DNA from: Amblyomma americanum
Lineage: Eukaryota > Arthropoda > Arachnida > Ixodida > Ixodidae
DNA: 64,000 nucleotides
Direction: 5' to 3'
NCBI RefSeq assembly: GCF_052857255.1
Contig: NC_135500.1
Location: forward strand, 160,612,689-160,676,688
Positions 22,000 to 32,499 of the stretch are shown here, piece after piece. Below the pieces are notes generated by a model. The model did no database searches and had not been told where the DNA came from. It saw nothing but the letters and a program-made list of their open reading frames with translations. The translations under genes were made by a program, and so were the position numbers. Within the stretch, counting starts at the first letter, position 1. Each line of letters opens with the position of its first letter.

Positions 22000-22430
22000 G
22001 TGCTATTCCAGAAACTAGCGGATACTAAATGGGATGTGATAGGGTTTATCGAGGTTAGGAGGACAGATGAGGCGTATACAGTACTAAGAGGCGGGCATGT
22101 ATTATGCTATCGTGGATTAGGCGAAAGACGAAAACTAGGTGTGGGATTCCTCATGAATCAGGATATAGATGGCATTTTAGAAAAGCTCTATAATATTAAC
22201 GAGAGAGTGGCAGCTGTCGTAATTAGGCTGAATAGGAGGTAGAAGCTAAAGGTGGTGCAGGCCTACGCGTCTACATCCAGCCATGATGAACAACCGCTGA
22301 AAGCTTCTATGAAGACGTGGAATCGGCAATTAAGAAAGCAAAAACAGCACACTGTACTAATGGGCGACTTCAATGCGAAGGTAGGCAAGAATCGGGCCGG
22401 GGACAAGAGAGTACGAAACTAAGACATAGG
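22000..22430 (+). pseudogene. RTE LINE endonuclease (APE) domain, broken
   Basis: This domain nicks target DNA for target-primed reverse transcription. The frame at 22000-22242 reads WDVIGFIEVRR (the equivalent of I-x-x-x-E-T/V-R), then GVGFLMNQDI and ERVAAVVIRLN. After a stop, the same reading continues with KVVQAYASTSSHD and LMGDFNAKVGK (about 22354-22386), the GDFNAxxG catalytic block. A stop follows near 22422. The order and spacing match RTE endonucleases. Confidence 0.8.
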
Positions 22431-22736
22431 CTCCAGGAATAGCATGGGGAGTTATGAGTAGAGAGAAATGATTTACGGGTTATGACTACTTTCTTCTGAA
22501 AACAAAATAACAGGAATAAACGTGGAAAAGCACCATTCATGCGACTTGTAATGGAATAGACTTCGTACTATGCGCTCACACTGGTATCGTGCTGGATGTG
22601 GAGGTCGTCGGAAAGGTGCGACCACAGAATGGTAAGGTCTCGAATCAGCTTAGACCTGAAGAAGGAACGGAAGAATTGAGTGACGCGGAAACCCATTAAC
22701 GACTTGACAGTAAGACGAATACTAGATGAATTCAGA

Positions 22737-22737
<1 letters not shown>

Positions 22738-22809
<72 letters not shown>
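22738..22809. repeat. (AAT)n microsatellite, the tail of the SINE
   Basis: About 23 uninterrupted AAT units. Read on the minus strand it is the ATT-rich 3' tail of the SINE, seen in shorter form at 3294-3309. Confidence 0.93.
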
Positions 22810-23040
22810 TGGTTTTGGGGGGGGAAGGAAATGGCGCAGTATCTGTCTCATATATCGTTGGACACCTGAACCGCGCCGTAAGGGAAGGGATAAAGGAGGG
22901 AGTGAAAGAAGAAAGGAAGAGAGAGGTGCCGTAGTGGAGGGCTCCGGAATAATTTCGACCACCTGGGGATCTTTAACGTGCACTGACATCGCACAGCACA
23001 CGGGCGCCTTAGCGTTTTTCCTCTATAAAAACGCAGCCGA
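22739..23040 (-). mobile_element. Ruka-like SINE, reverse orientation, inside the RTE LINE
   Basis: On the minus strand the body shows CACGTTAAAGATCCCCAGG, GTGGTCGAAATTATTCCGG, the TACGGCGCGGTTCAGGTGTC block and CTGCGCCATTTCC, then a pure (ATT)n tail of about 70 bases. The tRNA head is missing: the copy stops near the CGTTTTTATAGAGG block at 23018-23035. Immediately beyond, TATTCGGCTC resumes LINE sequence. A clean target duplication is not evident; at most ATAT is shared. Confidence 0.88.
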
Positions 23041-23089
23041 TATTCGGCTCTAGCTGAGCCAGATGATCTCAATCTTCAAACAATAAAAG

Positions 23090-24720
23090 ATAATCTCACA
23101 GTTGGCAGCTCAGAGTGCGCAGTAGAAGTAGAAGGTAGGGTGATTTGAGACGATACCGGAAAGCTATCTCATGGGACGAAAGATCTGATTAAGAAACCCT
23201 AAATCATCAGGGCGTCTAACCCTACGGACAGAACAGAACTGGCAGAGCTATCAAAGGTAATAAATAAGCCCAAGCTAGCCGACGTAAGAAAGTATGTTTA
23301 ATGCTCTAAAAACAGAGGTAGCCTAAAAGCAGTGAAGTGGAAAGTAGGTAATACCCATAAGTATGCGCTAAAAGACAAACACGCCAATGTCGTTAGCAAT
23401 ATGAATAAGATATTGAAAGTAGGCGATGATTTCTACACAATTCAATACAATAGTCAAGTTGATCATAACGTTAATGAGAGAAGCAATAGCTCACAGCAAC
23501 GGGACATCCTCACAGTAACGAAAGAGGAAGTCAAGAAACCCTTAGGAGCAGAGAAAAGGGGGAAAGCAGCTGGTGATGATCAGGTAACAGCAGGTCTCTT
23601 GAAGGAGGGAGGGGAGAATGTGCTTGAAAAATTTGCCACCCTGTATACGCAATGCCTTATGACCTCGAGCGTACGAGAAGGTTTTAAGAACGCTAAAAAT
23701 ATCTTAATTAATAAGAAAGGAGACGTCAAAGACTTGTAAAATTACAAACCGATCAGATTACTGTCTGTTGCCTACAAGGTATTTAATAACGTAATCGTGA
23801 ATAGAATGAGGACAACTTTAATTAACCAAATGATCAGCAGGCTTTCGTAAAAGATATTTCACAATATACCATATTTACACTATCAATCAGGCGATAGAGA
23901 AATGCGCAGAATGCAACCAGCCTCTATATACAGCGTTCGTTGATTATAAGAAGGCATTTGACTCAGTGAAAACCTCAGCAGTCATCCAGGCATTCCAACG
24001 TCATGGTGTAGAAGAGTCTTATGTGAAAATACCCGGAAGTAATCGATAACGACTGCACAGCTGCCACAGTCCTTCATAAAGTCAGCAATAAAATTCCAAT
24101 ACGAAAGTTTGCCAGGCAGGGAGATACGGTCTCGCCAGTTATGTTCAGCAGCTGTTTAAAAGAGGCGGAAACAGTTGGAGATAAGAGTTATCTAAGTGAT
24201 GATTTTCTAATGACATTTTCTTGCTAAGTCATGAAGGCGATGAGCTGCAAGGAATTTTCAATTAGTTATACAGATAGAGCAGAAGGGTAGGTCTTAAAGT
24301 GAACATGCAGAAAACCAAAGTAATGTTCAACAGTCTTGCAAGAGAACAGCAGTTCACAATTGGTAGCAAGGTACTGGAATGGGGAAAGCGATTACGTATT
24401 CTTAGGGAAGGTAGTTGCCGCTGATCTATATCATGAGAGGTAAGTAACTAGAAGAAAATGAATCGGGTGGAGCGTATATGGTAGGTTCTCTCAGATCATG
24501 AATGGCAGTTTAACAAAATCCCTCAAGAGAAAAGTATACAGCAGCTGTATCTTACCTGTACTCATCTACGGGGCAGAAACCTGGAGGCTAACGAAAACGG
24601 CTGAGCTCAAATTAAGGGCAACGCAGCGAGCCATTGAAAGAAAAATGATAGGTGTAACGATGAGAGACAGGAAGAGGGCAGAGTGGGTAAGGGATCAAAA
24701 CACGCGTTAGTGGAATCTCA
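23090..24720 (+). pseudogene. RTE LINE reverse transcriptase and C-terminal region, broken
   Basis: RNA-dependent DNA polymerase of the element. The frame at 23332-23739 has the RT lead-in (VTKEEVKKPLGAEKRGKAAGDD then VTAGLLKEGG). Directly after its stop comes NYKPIRLLSVAYKVF (finger/palm motif), then AFVDYKKAFDSV near 23933 with the first catalytic Asp. The YADD box is eroded to YLSDD near 24196. The conserved C-terminal block (LKRKVYSSCILPVLIYGAETW, ATQRAIERKMIG) is in a separate frame at 24498-24710. At least five frameshifts or stops separate the pieces. Confidence 0.82.
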
Positions 24721-25001
24721 GTAGAAATTAAGAGCAAGAGATGGCCTTGGGCAGGGCATATAATGCGAATGCGTTATAATCGCTGGTCCTTAGCGGTAAC
24801 AGAGTGGATTCCAAAGTAAGTCAAGCTTAGCAGTGGGCAGCAGAAAGTTTGGTGGGCGGATGAGATTAAGAAGTTTGCGGTGATACGGTGGCCTCAGCTG
24901 GTAAAGGACAGGGTCATTTTGACATTCATGGGAGAAGCCTTTGCCCTAGAGTGGGCGCAGTCAGGCTGCTGCCGGTGCTGAGCATGATGATGACCTAAGA
25001 A

Positions 25002-26390
25002 ACTGGCTCTTTTTGTGTTTGGCTGAGGGGGGGGGGGGAGGGCAAGAGTCAGGAAAACAATAGACTTAAAAACTCGAGTCCTGGTTGTTTTTTGCCATCG
25101 TAACGCAATGACACAATTAAAATCATAGGCAGGCTTCACGCAGTACCTCTCCCAAAAAAAGTATAGCTAATCAAATTCGAGCAAACTATTAGGCTTTGAC
25201 CCTAACTTCACTTCGCAGACTCCCACTCCTCTCGACCTTCTCCCATACCTAATGCAGCCTCCTCGTACCTTAGTTGTTTAGCAAATGAATGTTTGTTTAT
25301 GCCTCAAACTTTTGCTCATAAGATGAGCTTTCAGCCTGAAAGGTTTTAAATCATAAAGAAGTGAGTGCTTGGTGATCTTACTTTGAACCGTTTTGAAAAT
25401 TGCCTAACCACTTCTACTTCCCTTCCACTGCACTGAGTAAAGTTTTTGGGGGCCCATATATATGGGGCCGTAATCAACCCAAGAAAACGAGCAGGATACA
25501 ATCAGTAGTGCTCTGAGCTTCATGAATCCGGATAAGGCGATGGATTCATTTTCCTTCCTTCCACATAGTCGCACATGTCGTGTTGTTCACTTCTTCTTTT
25601 CGCAGTATATTTAACTTATTTGTAACATTCCGGAAATTTTTCTCTGCAGAGCCAAGCTCATTCATGGCTTTGATTTTGTCATCTAGGGCATGGCTCGTCT
25701 AAGTGCAATCACAGAGTCGCTTACAAAGGAACGCGTACGAGGTCACATCCAATTGTAGGCTGAAGCCGTGATAAAACTGTGCTCTTCGAAAGGTAATGCA
25801 GAAAAAACAGCACCAGACTATAACCGACCCGACTGCATGTCCCTAATAGCACTGCCGTTCAGAGAAGACTGAAGAGCTTTTTTTTAAGCGAGATAGGATA
25901 TCATCATGAGTGCCCCAGTTTCCTGCAAGAAAGCCTGCCTATAAAACTCGCCAAGATATCGCCTGCCAGAAACGAGAGCCGGGTGTAACTAACGTGTCCT
26001 CTAGTTCATGTTTTAAACTGCTACGTTTTAAACTTAGCAACACTGGAAAAATAGTTTTTTTATTTCCGTTCTTCGGAGAAACAACATGTCAGTGGAGTAT
26101 TTTGGTATTTTCTTCTGCTTTTTTTTCCTGTCCAAATGATGCGATGTTATTAAAACTGCTTTCAGCCACACTATCCCGCGGTGCTCATTCGAGGTGCTGC
26201 AGATGCTATGTTTTGCCATTCAGCTTTTCATTTTATTATATTTCTCTTCGGAACACTGCCATATCTAATAATGGGAGCTACCAGTGCCGGCAGCAATGTC
26301 AATTATTTTTATTTGCTTGAAAATAGTTTTGATATCAATTGTTTCGTATTGCATCCCGCTTTGCAGAAATTACACTCTTCATTATATGTT
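25002..26390. other. Non-coding stretch, nothing recognised
   Basis: Contains a G10-12 run near 25026-25038. The 136-codon ORF at 25910-26320 is rich in Phe/Ser/Cys from T-rich DNA and shows no domain. Confidence 0.45.
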
Positions 26391-26399
26391 GTAATACAG

Positions 26400-26602
26400 C
26401 CTCGTGTGAGTCCATAAAGGAGTACTGCCCAAAGTACAACGCGGAAAGGCATGTGATGTTCGCTTCCTTCAAGAAGACAGGAACCCATCACAGCACAGTG
26501 CAGGACATTGTCTACCCGAGTGGAAACCAGACATGCAGAAGGGAGGCTGCACGCCTTCTTTTAACATTGCTGCAGAACACGGATCTTGTTTTTAAATGGT
26601 GA
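26400..26602 (+). CDS. Possible coding exon, function unknown
   Basis: A pyrimidine-containing run ending in GTAATACAG (to 26399) could be a 3' splice site. After it the frame SCESIKEYCPKYNAERHVMF... stays open to TGA at 26600-26602. The first ~50 codons have more G/C at third positions than the surrounding AT-rich DNA, and the peptide has three cysteines, as small secreted tick proteins often do. No family is recognised. Without an upstream exon this is only a candidate. Confidence 0.22.
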
Positions 26603-26619
26603 CAGCAGGAACGGACTAT

Positions 26620-26990
26620 GGCCTACTGCGATTGAATGTGTGCGTAGATGGTGTCTTCCGAGTGGATCACTGTATACTGTGAGTGAATGTGTGTATGGAG
26701 TGTGGCACTACAATGGCCTATGTTCTACTGTGACTGAATATGTGCATAGATGGTGACTTCTGGAGTGTACTGTGATGTGAACTGTGTGGATTGATTGTGT
26801 GCATAGATGGTGACTGCAGGAGAGAATGTGTGCTATTATAAGAGACTGTGCGCTTAGCGGGGTAGATGCGGCATTGTTAATATCGAAGGGACGCTGCGGT
26901 GGAGCAATTGCCGGCAGACAAATCAAGGCTAACCCCACCTGTAGCATTCAACACCTCAACCTTAACCTCCATAAAGGAGTCTCTTCAAGA
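26620..26990. repeat. Degenerate TGTG-rich repeat with unique-looking 3' end
   Basis: TGTGCGTAGATGGTG, TGTGCATAGATGGTGACTTC and TGTGCATAGATGGTGACTGC recur at about 26639, 26742 and 26798, with ACTGTGA/GTGTGGA words between. The following block (GGTGGAGCAATTGCCGGC, CACCTCAACCTTAACCTCC) resembles, from memory, the 3' end of a dispersed tick retroelement. The periodicity is seen directly; the assignment is inference. Confidence 0.45.
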
Positions 26991-26999
26991 GGAATCATG

Positions 27000-29900
27000 C
27001 AGAATCAACCGAAAATTGACACTGGCAGCGATAACTAACTGTTACTATACGCACACAGAGAACTTTGCCGAACCATTTTAGCAGGGATGCCAATATTGGT
27101 TGTATACTGGTTTCCTAGGTGGGTCATTTTCTGGAGCTTAGTCATACTGCAGGTAGAAAGCGTACTTTGCACACAATGTGTCAGATAATCGGCTTTTCAG
27201 TGCCGGCTCACGCAGGAAGGAAACAAATTGTATGTTAACGTGCCTTGATCTTTTCGTCTTAAGTTATGACGAATGTCTAGTGTGTGAGCGAAAGGTGCGC
27301 CTAAATGGCTCTATTTGAGTAAAATATCTTGAAACTGCCCTGTGCAGTTTTGAAATGTGATTCCCTAAAGCAACAAACAAAACTTAAATTCGCACAAAAC
27401 GAACTTCCTCGGCAGTCTGTGCGCGCTTTCACACTTCCGCTTAAGAGATAGCCAACTATATCTCAAATAGAAAGCGATTAGAAATCTTCAGTGCAGAGGC
27501 GGAGTAGAGAGAAGGAAAGGAACGGCGACGTTGAGAAAGGCCTTACCGGTACCTGTGAGACAGGACTTCGGTACAAGTGATACTGAAGGGGCAGTGCCGC
27601 TGGTACCTTCAATTTCTCTGCTCAAGCTCTGTCTCAAAGTCATAGTTTCTTCTCCTCAACTGGCCCCGAAAGTCACCCTGTAGAACAAAGAGTTTCGCCC
27701 GAACTCGGCTGATTATTGTAAAAAAAAAACGAATGTTCACCGTCTATACTGACTTCTATTCGCGTTGACATAAATATTCCTGCCGCCTGCACTTGTCTTA
27801 GAAACGAAACGAAACGAGAACGATAACTCTTTGCCTAGAATAAGGCTGTTCATTAAGTAGCCTAATAATACCCACGGTATGCCCCATATTACAAATGCCA
27901 CTGACTAAGCTGCTTAAAATCATATTCGCGAAAATAAAATGTTCTAATCACTCTAGGAAGGTCGGCAATATCCACTTTATTGTACACTTTATTGTGAATT
28001 TCCTTCTTTGCTTAGGCAGGTTGGCTGGCCGAAAATGAAAAGGTCTTCGTTTACCCTGTCCGGACGAGCATGTTTTTTGCACCAAGGCGTAGAGAGCAAC
28101 TTTGATGGCAAATTTCATTAAAAGTGAAGGAAGAGATTCTGGCCACGCAAAAAAAAAAGTTCAGTACGGAAATATTTAATTCTTAAAATCGCTCGGGAGA
28201 TTCAATGATTACATGCGGTTTCTCATGCATTCCTGGTTAGTGAATTGTTTATTGTACCAAAAAGCGATGATGACAAATCATCTTGTTACTCAAAGCGATC
28301 GTCTACCAAGTTGAAAGGAAAAAATCTTCGATAAATGTATTCTAGAAGTTGGTTCAAAAAATGTAACGCTTTGAATCACTTGTCCACTCTCACTTGTCCC
28401 CTAACAATCACTTGTCCAACCTCGCTTATCACATATAGCAGATTACAGCACCACGTATTTTGGCTTTTGGTGGTTACCTCAGAGAGCAAAGGAAAAACAA
28501 AATTCACACGGCTAGAGAACACGGTTTGCAAGTGTGATTTTTTTCCCAGTACAAGAAAAGAGGATCGTAGCTTATGAGAATATGCGCCTAAATGGGGATG
28601 TAAACGGAAAATTCGTGCATGATGTTCTGAAGACAAGCCTAATTTGACTAATGAAACCGAGATTGCGAACATAAAAACATCAAAAATTAGCGTCAAATGA
28701 GGTTTTCTGTTGAACGTATGTTGCTGCGAATAAAATGAAGTCAGGAAAATTTGTGGTGAAGCTTATATGCTGTGTATACCAATTAGGTCCTCAATCAGTT
28801 CATGACTGATCATATTTATGTGGACAAAGCTGCAGGTGGCATGATCGGCTTTTGAGCACATTGAGCTTATTTCATAAGCATTCTCCTCAATTATAATGCG
28901 CCTCTAAATAGATACAAATTTGGTAAGTCGCTCTGACTACCAACTAAATATTTAACAGGCAAAAAACAGCGCTAGTCAAGTCAGGCAAGGCGCATTTGTG
29001 ATTCACGGGTAAAAAAAAGATGTGTTCAATGTACTTTATATCATGAATGAAGTAATTCGACACTTCTCAAGGTGTGTAACATAACACCCATGGTATTTAG
29101 CAATCGAATACTAATGACCATATCTGTAATGAATTCTATATCTACTTTTCTGATTTACTGCGTGTAAGCCCTCTTCTTCGCTACTCGTTAGTTTGTGAGA
29201 TTAAACCGGCTGTGATTTCTAAGTGGCATTGTCTCAGCACTAGCTCGCGGGTAAAATACCGACTACGTGTACTGTATTTTGAAGAAGCCAAAATGGAGGA
29301 ACGCATTTGTACTAAGCATGCATGGCATGCTAAAGTACACATGCTAGTTTACATTGTTCTAGAATTCCACACTGTGGCTGCTTGATAGCCGCCCGGCTTA
29401 CTTTCGTACGCAGCAATTCATAAGATGAGCATGTATACTTGAGAACACTCTCACTTGGATCTTTATAATTATAAGTTCCTCGTCTTCAGAGGAGCTGCCA
29501 TTTTCTTAGTTAAGACACGGCCACTTACATGCAGAGACAAGCAGACCGCTCTCTACGTGTGTCGTGGCTGTAATGCACATCCGGACTACTACTTCGAGAA
29601 GAGAACCATAGTTTCAAGATTCACATCAAGAGGCATCAATTCTCGCTGCCCTTCTTTATGCCGTTAGAATTTACAATTCAGCCTTGTGAAGAAGTCACAC
29701 CAAAAGCATGACCCGAGAATATGGTTATCCAAGCGCGACCATATGAGACAACAATGCCGTGCTTGGAAGCGGGCTAATTTTTCCAACAGGCAAAATTGTC
29801 TTATGCAGAGATTCTCTAGTAACCCTTTATGTCGTTGTTGTTTTTATGGCCAATTCGTTAAGAACAAGGCCCTAGAGGTAAATTTGTGGGTATATATAAG

Positions 29901-31860
29901 GGTGCTAATAATGGCCAGAAAACCTGGAACTTCAGACATGTTTTCGACATCTCGTACTAAAAGCACGCACTGACAACTTTGTGTTGTCATAAAAGTTGTG
30001 GGGGGTGGGGATGTATTTTAGAACATCATTCATGTTCTGGCTTCGCAAGAGGCAGACTCTGAAAGCAAGCTCATGCCGTAGGCCTGTAGAAAGTTCGGAC
30101 GTCTCTGAGAGATATATTTGCATTGGCTGAATATAATATAACTCTGTGGTTCGTTCACAAATTGCACAGTCAGAACACAAAAACAAAGATTAAGAGTCTA
30201 CATGTATCATAAATCGTGACTACATATATATTTATGAAAGAGACATAGGAGTGCTACTTTGAAAACATGATTAATGGTCGACTCTACTTAAGGTCATTTT
30301 TCATCCTTGATCATTATTTCTCCGGCGAAGACATCTGTGTTTCTGGCGAGAGCAATCACACATAGCCTCGAATAGCGATGTAACTTGCGTTCCTCGAATC
30401 TTCTTGAGGATAGAAAGTCTTTCCTGGTGAATAATTTCGGCTTTGATTACATTTTATGAGCAGCGTCGTAGTAGTCGTTGTCGCCAGCTTTCATTCGAAA
30501 TATTTGACAGTGATTCACGACATACCTAATTTTATCTCTGAAAAGGGCATCACACATTAAACCAGAACAAAAATGAGTATAGTTAAAGCTGCGAAGCGCA
30601 ACTCATTAAAGCAGAAGGGCAAAAATTTTGTTCCTCAGTAATCGGCACTGAAAAACGTGCTACTTAACGTGAAGTGAGTTGCAATGCAACTTTTGAAAAA
30701 ATAATAAGTGCTTTTAAGCGCGAATAATTCGACGACACTACTGGAGCCTTAAAACAAGGTGCAGCAATAGTTCATGGCACTTTGTGTGCTTTTTGCTAGG
30801 TTAAGCATCACTGCCTCTTCTTGCTACGCTGGGAATCCAAATCTGCCTAGGCAAGCAAAAGAGTCACAATATGTCGACTTGGTGTGATTATGATAGTTAC
30901 AAGCTCTGACTGCCCATTACTGCGCGCCAGACTAGCTAGCCACTTTTCGCAAACTTACCGAGCCGTTTTTGGGCGCTCCGGTTTGAACTGCCAGCTTTCC
31001 AAGAATTTAAATATCAATGTCTTCCTTTGTTTTGTTACTTATCATTGGTTTTAGGTAGTATATTGTGTTGATTTTCCCTTCTATCTTCTTTGTTTGTTTT
31101 GCAACCACGACAACGAGTACTGGCTACCCTTTCCTCTTAAGAAATGCCTTCGGGCGTTAAGGGTCAAATAAATAGAATTAAACCAGATAGTTGGCTTTCC
31201 TTTAAAGCAACTCTGCTTAAGCCTTAAACTTGAAAAATGTGGCTGCGAGAATACGTAAAGAAATCTAGCACTGAAAATCATTGAGAGCTGCGCAGAGACC
31301 TAATCTTTTCCTCAGCTCGAAAACACTCCTCGCCTTTTCTATGGTCACATTGCTTCCTTGCTCAACAACCACTGATTTAATTTCACTTGCGGGTGCACGG
31401 ATTATCAAACACAAATGGAACATAGAGATCACAAGCGGAGCTTAGTTGTGGGGACTATCTTGATCCCGCAGAAATTATTTTAAAATCCTCGTCCGTATTC
31501 TATTATCTGACACTGAAATGCAAGTGCGTGCTGCAAGTGGTCGGTTGTTCAAAGACACTTGCAGTGACTGATCGCCTATATACAATTTCTTTGAAGTTTC
31601 TGCGCTCACAGTGCTTCTCTCTTTTGTACTGCCATTCATGATTACTTTCATAAATGAGGGGTTTACTTCCTTTCACGTGGTCCAGTTTTACAGAAATATA
31701 AGGCAGCTTTTGTCAAAGAACATTCAACTGCAAAGGGACGCATATCGGACAAAGCAAAGGCCAAGATGTGTTTTCGATCTAGTTCTATTGGAAGGGAAAG
31801 CTTTCCATGCTCGATGCGCAAACTTCGGCACGCACTACATATCTTCACCTCCGCTGCGTT
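27000..31860. other. Non-coding stretch; minor TCACTTGTCC repeat at 28375-28411
   Basis: TCACTTGTCC occurs three times within about 40 bases at 28375-28411. Otherwise nothing recognised: ORFs are short and overlap on both strands. Confidence 0.45.
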
Positions 31861-31866
31861 CGATTT

Positions 31867-31923
31867 CAAATGCTAAACGTAGCCCAGCTACGGACTACCA
31901 AATGCTAAATGTAGCCCAGCTAC
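31867..31923. repeat. Short tandem duplication, 25-bp unit, period 32
   Basis: CAAATGCTAAACGTAGCCC followed by AGCTAC at 31867-31891 recurs at 31899-31923 with a single difference (AACG to AATG). The near-palindromic TAGCCCAGCTA lies in each copy. Confidence 0.85.
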
Positions 31924-32325
31924 AAGGCCGCGCAACCAGCACCACAGCTGGGCTGGTGGCGTTCCCTGCCGATTTGTGGAGCATTCTGAAATTAGTGTAA
32001 ATAATAATGAAAACAGTTTAAATAGCACGGCCAAGTGTAGGTTCGTTATGCTTCACGCTTTTCTTTTCTTCCATTACCTCTTCCGCTAACGCACAGTAAG
32101 ATAACTGACCCTTTCCTCTGCTTTCGTCAAAGCGAGCGCTTTCTTTTTTATTTTATTTTTAATTGAGAACTCCTCACCGCTCTTGTCGACACGCTGACCT
32201 CGGTCGCTCAGGTTGTTCAAGTATATGCATCAGAGAGGAAAGCTTATTTTCAGACTCTCCTTGTTGCCATTGCATAATGTGACAGTATTATTTTCTAGGC
32301 TGAGCATGGCATGTAAAGACTACAT

Positions 32326-32470
32326 CTGGGCGAGTTGGTGATGTGAAATGATGTAAAATGTCGCCTAAATTAAATAACTAAGAAAGGCAGGCTGACGCAG
32401 ACAAGCGCGTCGTCCTGTCTGTCTTTCATGTTTTCTTTGGACTAGATTTTACATCATGACGGCAAATTCT
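32326..32470. repeat. Foldback (hairpin) repeat
   Basis: TGATGTAAAAT at 32349-32359 is exactly complementary to ATTTTACATCA at 32446-32456. Inside, AGAAAGGCAGGCTGACG pairs imperfectly with the CGTCCTGTCTGTCTTTC arm, leaving a loop around ACAAGCGCG. The outer words CTGGGCGAGTTGG (32326) and CTGGGCGAATTGG (about 32469) are direct repeats. The arrangement suggests a non-autonomous foldback element. Confidence 0.6.
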
Positions 32471-32499
32471 GGGCGAATTGGGAACCGCACAGGATTTCT

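Larger units (their letters stand above)
21584..24994 (+). mobile_element. RTE-type LINE, near full length, frameshifted, SINE inside
   Basis: A non-LTR retrotransposon with 5' leader, APE endonuclease, RT and the conserved C-terminal block. Its 3' end is TCAGGCTG followed after a short interval by GATGATGA, the (GATGA)n type end common in RTE elements. CTAAGAA occurs just before 21584 (21577-21583) and just after 24994 (24995-25001), a possible 7-bp target duplication. Many frameshifts and stops and a SINE at 22739-23040 show the copy is dead. It is the longest element in the window. Confidence 0.82.
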
